37,326 nucleotides of DNA from Candidatus Magasanikiibacteriota bacterium (GTDB lineage Bacteria; Patescibacteriota; Patescibacteriia; Magasanikbacterales; UBA922). This document shows, one piece after another, positions 32,698 through 37,326 of the stretch. Where the stretch lies: positions 1 through 37,326 of the forward strand of contig CAILTG010000022.1 of NCBI GenBank assembly GCA_903837125.1, written 5' to 3'. The notes under the pieces were generated by a model. The model saw only the letters and a program-made list of their open reading frames with translations. It did no database searches and was not told the origin of the DNA. The first letter of the stretch is position 1, and the number at the start of each line of letters is the position of its first letter. The position numbers and the translations under genes were made by a program.

Positions 32698-33389
32698 AAG
32701 CCCTTATTTTAGCGGCTGGACGTGGCACACGTTTAGGACCGCTTACCAACACTATACCCAAGCCCCTGTTACCTATAAAAGATAAGCCATTTTTGGAATA
32801 TTTAATTAATTTTTTAAAAAATAAAGGCACCAAAAAAATTGTTATTGCCATTGGCTACCGAGGCCAAAAAATAAAAAAATATTTTACAACTGGCAAACGA
32901 CAAGGTGTGGCTATACAATACTCTGCCGAAAATGGACGCTACCTTTCTGGAACTGGCGGAGCGGTTAAAAAAGCAAAAAATAAACTTAAAAACGATGATT
33001 TTTTGGTGCTTAATGGTGACAGTTTTGTTGATGTTGATATTAAGAAAATTTATGATTTTCACAAAAAAAATAAATCCTTGGTTACTATGGTGGCAGTACA
33101 GTTAAAAAATGTTGAACGCTACGGTTCGTTGTCAATCTCTGCGAAAAATAAATTACTGGCCTTTAAAGAAAAAGGCAAAAAAGGAGCTGGTTTTATTAAC
33201 GGCGGAATTTACGTATTTAATAATAAAATTTTTAAATATTTTCCTCAGACAAGATTTGTTTCTTTAGAAAAAGATATTTTTCCCAGAATACTAAATCAAA
33301 TAACAATTTATAAATCTCACGGGTACTTTATTGACATCGGCCTGCCGGCTGATTACAAAAGAGCCCAAAAAGAATTACCAAAATTATGA
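32694..33389 (+). CDS. hddC: Heptose 1-phosphate nucleotidyltransferase (HddC-like)
   Basis: 231 residues. The pyrophosphorylase motif ILAAGRGTRLGPLTNTIPKP (5-24), FLEYLINFL, the LNGDSF loop with its metal-binding Asp, and the late GFINGGIYVF and IDIGLPADYKRAQ segments match HddC-type enzymes. These join GTP and D-glycero-alpha-D-manno-heptose 1-phosphate into GDP-heptose. Taken alone it could be a glucose- or mannose-1-phosphate nucleotidyltransferase; direct overlap with the heptose kinase gene (ATGA) makes the heptose role likely. Confidence 0.82.
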   Translation: MKALILAAGRGTRLGPLTNTIPKPLLPIKDKPFLEYLINFLKNKGTKKIVIAIGYRGQKIKKYFTTGKRQGVAIQYSAENGRYLSGTGGAVKKAKNKLKNDDFLVLNGDSFVDVDIKKIYDFHKKNKSLVTMVAVQLKNVERYGSLSISAKNKLLAFKEKGKKGAGFINGGIYVFNNKIFKYFPQTRFVSLEKDIFPRILNQITIYKSHGYFIDIGLPADYKRAQKELPKL

Positions 33390-34402
33390 AAAAAACTATC
33401 ATCAAAAGCCGCGCCCCAGTTAGAATTAGTTTTGCTGGCGGCGGCACCGACGTTAGCCCTTTCCCGGAAAAATATGGAGGAGCAGTAATCAACGCTTCTA
33501 TTTCCCGATATGTAACTTCAGCTCTAGAATTTAGAACTGACAAAAAATTGGTTATCTCTGTGGCTGGCGAAAAAGAATTTATTTGTCCAAACATCCAAAA
33601 ACTAGTCTATGACGGCCATCAAGATTTGATTAAAGCTGTTATTAAACATCTTTATCATTCACACCAAGGATTAAATATTTATATAAAAAATGATGTGCCA
33701 CCACAATCGGGATTGGGTGGTTCTTCTACGCTTTTTATTAGCATTATTGGCTTATTTAATGCCCTGTTAACAAACAAACTAGACAAATACCAAATTGCCG
33801 AACTAGCCTATAAATTAGAACGAGAAGAATTAAAAATACCCGGCGGCCGGCAAGATCAATATGCAGCAGTTTTTGGAGGAATAAATTTTATAGAATTTAA
33901 GGGCCAAGATTTTGTACGCGTTACGCCGCTTGATTTACCCAAAGAAATCATTGCCGAATTAGAAGAATCTTTAATACTTTTACATCTAGGTCCCCGTAAA
34001 GAATCATCTACTAATATTATTATCAGTCAAACCAAAAATGTGCAAAAAGGCGGCCGTTCGCTTGAACCAATGATGCGTACCAAAAAAATGGCTTTAAAAA
34101 TCAAAGAAGCCTTTCTTTCTAATAATTTAAAAAAAGTTGGAAAAATACTCGATGAATCCTGGAAATTAAAAAAGAAATTTGCGGCTGGAATCACCAATCC
34201 CCAAATTGAAGACTTATACGCCCGCTTAAAAAAGAAAGGCGCCTTGGGCGGTAAATTAACCGGCGCTGGTGGCGGCGGACACATGCTCATCTATTGTGAA
34301 TTCCAAAAAAGAAATGACGTAGAAAAAGAAGCATTAAAATGGGGAGCCCAGATAGTTCCTTTTAGGCTTGAAAGCCACGGCATGACAACCTGGGAAAGCT
34401 AA
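33386..34402 (+). CDS. hddA: D-glycero-alpha-D-manno-heptose 7-phosphate kinase (HddA-like)
   Basis: 338 residues, GHMP kinase. The N-terminal RAPVRISFAGGGTD (9-22), the ATP-binding PPQSGLGGSS (105-114), RQDQYAAVFGG and the C-terminal GGKLTGAGGGGHML match HddA/HddA-like sugar kinases. It phosphorylates heptose 7-phosphate at C1. The other pathway enzymes GmhA, GmhB and HddC are in this window. Related fucose or mannose kinases are the alternative, less likely in this context. Confidence 0.88.
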   Translation: MKKTIIKSRAPVRISFAGGGTDVSPFPEKYGGAVINASISRYVTSALEFRTDKKLVISVAGEKEFICPNIQKLVYDGHQDLIKAVIKHLYHSHQGLNIYIKNDVPPQSGLGGSSTLFISIIGLFNALLTNKLDKYQIAELAYKLEREELKIPGGRQDQYAAVFGGINFIEFKGQDFVRVTPLDLPKEIIAELEESLILLHLGPRKESSTNIIISQTKNVQKGGRSLEPMMRTKKMALKIKEAFLSNNLKKVGKILDESWKLKKKFAAGITNPQIEDLYARLKKKGALGGKLTGAGGGGHMLIYCEFQKRNDVEKEALKWGAQIVPFRLESHGMTTWES

Positions 34403-34414
34403 TTAATATTTAAC

Positions 34415-35548
34415 ATGAAAAAACTAATTTATCTGGCCCCTGACATTGATCTCTCAAAAAATGAGGGCGGCAAGGTACATACTCTGGGTGAAATCAAATA
34501 TTTACAAGAGCATTTTGATATCATTTTGCTTGTTTCGCAAAACCAAAAAGCTTTCCCCATTGACCCCCAAGTTTATCAAAAAATTAAAACTCTAACTATC
34601 CCCCACTGGCTACACCAACCAATATTCAGAATCCTTTTTGAATCAACCTTTTTAATCTTCTACGCTCTGTATCTGCGGGCTTCAGGTTACCAGTACACGA
34701 TTGAAAGATCATACCGTTTCGGCGGTTGGTTTTCTATTTTCTTCTCCCTAACAGGTGGAAAATCTTTGTACTTAATGATTGAACCTCTATATTATGGTGC
34801 TCCACTTCTCGACGCTTTCACCAAACTAATGGCGCGCTTTTTGAACATTTTTGTTAAATATTTTCTTATTACTTATCCCAGTATGGCCTATCTGCTTCTA
34901 CTCCAAAAAACAAAAATTGTTTGGACTGGAGTTGATAGTGAATTTTTTAATCCTCAAAACACCGACGAGAAGTTACTTCAACAACTAAAATTAAAACCCG
35001 GCCAAACAATAATTTTTTATAGCGGCAGCATTCAGAACTGGCATTCAGTTGACCTTATTTTGGAAGGCGCTCAAGACCAACCGGAGATAATTTTTTTGTT
35101 GGTTATTTCCGGTAAAACTCAGGATATAGAAAATTTAAAAAACAAAATTATAGAAAAAAATCTTAAAAATATAATCATCAAAGAAAATTTGTCCAACCAA
35201 ATTTTACCTCATTACATTAATCTGGCTACCATTTGTTTGGCACTTTATGATAAAAATAATGAGGTATTAAGAAAATTTAATTATTTTTATTCGCCACTAA
35301 AGGTCCATGAATACAAAGCTTGTGGCAAACCCCTAATTGCCACAAATGTTGGTAATCTTATTCCCCTAGTTAGTAACTGTGGTATTTTAATTGAAAATAA
35401 CAAAGAGAATCTTAAAAATGCTATTTTAAAACTATTAAGCGACAAAAACCTATATATCCAATACTCAGAGAAGGCCATAAAAGAGGTCCAAGAAAAATAT
35501 AATTGGAAAACGGTAGCTAATTATTATGATGAACTCTTCCAGCAATAA
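34415..35548 (+). CDS. GT4-like glycosyltransferase
   Basis: 377 residues. The N-terminal half (LIYLAPDIDLSKNEGGKVHT) fits a GT-B acceptor domain; a hydrophobic stretch near residues 65-145 suggests membrane association. The donor half contains IIFYSGSIQNWHSVDLI and SPLKVHEYKACGKPLIATNVG, a diverged version of the usual glutamate motif. It starts 12 bases after hddA and overlaps the next gene by 23 bases. It is a candidate for the enzyme that uses GDP-heptose, by position only. Confidence 0.8.
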   Translation: MKKLIYLAPDIDLSKNEGGKVHTLGEIKYLQEHFDIILLVSQNQKAFPIDPQVYQKIKTLTIPHWLHQPIFRILFESTFLIFYALYLRASGYQYTIERSYRFGGWFSIFFSLTGGKSLYLMIEPLYYGAPLLDAFTKLMARFLNIFVKYFLITYPSMAYLLLLQKTKIVWTGVDSEFFNPQNTDEKLLQQLKLKPGQTIIFYSGSIQNWHSVDLILEGAQDQPEIIFLLVISGKTQDIENLKNKIIEKNLKNIIIKENLSNQILPHYINLATICLALYDKNNEVLRKFNYFYSPLKVHEYKACGKPLIATNVGNLIPLVSNCGILIENNKENLKNAILKLLSDKNLYIQYSEKAIKEVQEKYNWKTVANYYDELFQQ

Positions 35549-36554
35549 CAATTTAAAAGTTTCAATAATTGCGGCCGCTTACAATGAAGAAAGAAATATA
35601 AAAAATTTTCTCGCTTTTTGGCTAAACCAAACTTATCAGAATTTAGAAATTATTATTGTTGACGATGGCTCAAAAGACAATACTGTGACTTTGATAAAAA
35701 CAGAACAAAAAAATAACCCAAAGTTAACTTTAATAGAAAATAAAATAAATAAAGGGATTGGTTATTCCCGCTATATGGGTTTTTTAGCAGCCACTGGAGA
35801 AATAATTAAATTTTCTGATACTGATATTGCCAATGATTACCCACTTGACCCGACATTTTTAGAACGATTAATAAAACCGTTTGCCGAAAATGACGATGTA
35901 GATGTAGTGTATATTGACTATACGCCCCTGATTGACGAAAAGAATATTCTTAGAACAATGGAAAACATTTTTTACTATTCAAGAGTGGCCAAAACTCCCC
36001 AAAACTACCAAACCCGAACCACCCCAGCCGGACACATGCCAACTATTTTTCGCAACAAAAAAATAGATTTAGCAGTACTACCAGATATTAAAAATGGCGA
36101 GGATAGATATATTGCAAATGAATTTCTAAAAAAATCCAGAAAACGCGCTCAGGCAGAAGGTATATATTGTGCCGATGCTTGTTTAAAAACTTTTACTGAA
36201 TTGAAAAAACGTTACTTCAGCTATGGTAAAAACAGCTTAGATATTTGGCAGGTTAACAAACTAATTTTTTTAAAACATCTAACCAAACCATTTGCTGTCA
36301 TAACTGCAATTATACTATTTTTAATTGGCTTAATTGATTTTGTTTTTTGCCAACAGATTAATTACCTATTATTAACTTTACCTTTTGTCGCTCTTTTGCT
36401 TTTATTTGAAATAATTACTTTGGTTTATTCTCTGCCCTATTTAAAAACAATAGAACTGCTTATTAAAGCAGTTCTATTTGGTCCATTAATCGTTTTTGCT
36501 CGTTATTTCTACACTTTTCTAGGAATGACTCAAATTTTTAAAAAATTAGCATAA
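35526..36554 (+). CDS. GT2-family glycosyltransferase with C-terminal membrane helices
   Basis: 342 residues. The GT-A domain has VSIIAAAYNEERNIKNFL, IIIVDDGSKDNT and KFSDTDIAND (a DxD-type motif), then TTPAGHMPTIFR and NGEDRYIANEF, the catalytic acidic region. Two or three hydrophobic segments follow residue 245, as in processive or membrane-bound GT2 enzymes. Two adjacent ATGs are possible starts. It is the last gene of the rightward operon and contains a perfect 13-bp inverted repeat near its end (36449-36478). Confidence 0.87.
   Translation: MMNSSSNNNLKVSIIAAAYNEERNIKNFLAFWLNQTYQNLEIIIVDDGSKDNTVTLIKTEQKNNPKLTLIENKINKGIGYSRYMGFLAATGEIIKFSDTDIANDYPLDPTFLERLIKPFAENDDVDVVYIDYTPLIDEKNILRTMENIFYYSRVAKTPQNYQTRTTPAGHMPTIFRNKKIDLAVLPDIKNGEDRYIANEFLKKSRKRAQAEGIYCADACLKTFTELKKRYFSYGKNSLDIWQVNKLIFLKHLTKPFAVITAIILFLIGLIDFVFCQQINYLLLTLPFVALLLLFEIITLVYSLPYLKTIELLIKAVLFGPLIVFARYFYTFLGMTQIFKKLA
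36449..36478. repeat. Perfect 13-bp inverted repeat inside the GT2 gene
   Basis: AATAGAACTGCTT (36449-36461) and AAGCAGTTCTATT (36466-36478) with a 4-base loop, within coding sequence about 75 bases before the stop. No T-run follows, so it is not a standard terminator. Confidence 0.8.
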
Positions 36555-36573
36555 GGGGAAAATTATTACTGCT

Positions 36574-37326
36574 TTATTGTTTAGTAAATAAATAATCACA
36601 ATGGGTTTCCAAAACTTTATAACTAAAACCTAATCCTTTCAAATATTCAATAATTTGGTCTTTATTTTCTTGAGCATCAAGTATTTCACAAATAATACGC
36701 GTACCTTTAAAAACGTCTCCTAAAAGGTTTTGCGCTCCCCTTAAAACTTCAAATTCATGCCCTTCAACATCAATTTTAATCAACCTTACATCTTCTGTTC
36801 TTACTCCATGTTCTTTAAGAAAAGAATCAATATCAGTAGCTACAACACTAATAATGCTATGCTGTGCAGACGGTATAGCAACTACAATTTTTGAAATGCT
36901 CGACAGCTCAGGTTCAAGCTGAAAACTCAGCACACCCTTTTTAACAGAAAATGCGCTGTTTATTGGAACAACGTTGTTTAAATTATTCAATTTCACATTA
37001 GCTTCTAAATATTTAAAAGTATCAGGATTAGGTTCAAAAGAATAAACCTGGCAGTCAGGATATTTTTTCGCAACAACAATAGACCACTTACCCATATGTG
37101 CCCCTAAATCTAGAAAAAATCCTTTTTCACAAACAAAATATTTGGCCAATGCCCCCTCTACAATCTCTTTGGCTGCATAATCAAAATCAGATTTTGATTT
37201 TATTTTCCAAAAATAACCTTTTTTTGTTTTTAGAATATAATCATTCTTAAACAAATAAGGAAGATTAACATTTAACTTCAGATACCGATTAGCACGTATA
37301 ACAAACCATTTTAATACTTTTTCTAA
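36574..37326 (-). CDS. FkbM-family methyltransferase, 5' end beyond the window
   Basis: At least 250 residues. The frame has no stop up to the window edge and no ATG there; the stretch upstream of a TTG at 37252-37254 reads as plausible protein (LEKVLKWFVIRANRYLKL), so the true start lies outside. The SAM motif is FFLDLGAHMGKWS, then YSFEPNPDTFKYLEAN, and the FkbM hallmark IKIDVEGHEFEVLRGAQ. The family O-methylates sugars of antibiotics and surface glycans. It converges on the rightward operon with a 19-base gap and no obvious terminator. Confidence 0.88.
   Translation of the reverse strand, partial: LEKVLKWFVIRANRYLKLNVNLPYLFKNDYILKTKKGYFWKIKSKSDFDYAAKEIVEGALAKYFVCEKGFFLDLGAHMGKWSIVVAKKYPDCQVYSFEPNPDTFKYLEANVKLNNLNNVVPINSAFSVKKGVLSFQLEPELSSISKIVVAIPSAQHSIISVVATDIDSFLKEHGVRTEDVRLIKIDVEGHEFEVLRGAQNLLGDVFKGTRIICEILDAQENKDQIIEYLKGLGFSYKVLETHCDYLFTKQ

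Noticed and set aside
1-37326. CRISPR array or defence system
   Set aside because: No regularly spaced identical repeats with spacers and no Cas, restriction or toxin-antitoxin proteins were seen; the AGAGGTAT and AAGGCTT repeats are too short and irregular.

Overview
The window looks like a chromosomal segment of a Candidate Phyla Radiation (Patescibacteria) bacterium. The DNA is AT-rich, the genes are compact, and the surface genes are of types common in that group: a secreted protein with a repeated KxYAV-like region, a PilT ATPase, membrane-anchored thioredoxin-fold proteins and many glycosyltransferases. TGA ends several genes cleanly (for example at 32695-32697 and 33387-33389), so the TGA-recoding lineages Gracilibacteria and Absconditabacteria are unlikely. 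Almost every native gene starts without a visible Shine-Dalgarno sequence. The phylum call is an inference from gene content; no rRNA is present to confirm it.

Layout. 1-6,954: tRNA-Glu, then a leftward run pilT - phosphohistidine swivel protein - histidine phosphatase - class B penicillin-binding protein - GT-C-like membrane protein. 6,963-10,705: tRNA-Pro, a DedA-like protein, a MgtA-type P-type ATPase and a YtxH-like protein. 10,776-11,600: an anomalous island. A roughly 500 bp GC-rich block encodes a lipoprotein. It lies downstream of a perfect-consensus promoter with a boxA-like element, the kind normally found in front of an rRNA operon, and upstream of a strong terminator, but no rRNA is there. 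11,721-20,066: a DsbA-like protein whose two halves are in swapped order, glycosyltransferases, a DUF2304 protein, a DOT1-like methyltransferase, a UXS-like SDR, a subtilisin-like protease and a secreted surface protein. 20,146-37,326: a surface-polysaccharide locus with an initiating sugar-phosphate transferase, a flippase, several glycosyltransferases, nucleotide-sugar enzymes and methyltransferases. The purine-salvage pair mtnP-apt is embedded in it.

Working together. Ugd and the UDP-glucuronate decarboxylase can turn UDP-glucose into UDP-xylose. GmhA, HddA, GmhB and HddC form a complete route from sedoheptulose 7-phosphate to GDP-D-glycero-alpha-D-manno-heptose, split over two opposed gene blocks. 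A WbaP/WcaJ-type transferase would start a lipid-linked glycan, the GT4 and GT2 enzymes extend it, the methyltransferases may decorate it, and the Wzx-like flippase exports it. The most unusual items are the permuted DsbA, the GC-rich lipoprotein behind an rRNA-type promoter, the phosphohistidine/histidine-phosphatase pair and the complete GDP-heptose pathway.
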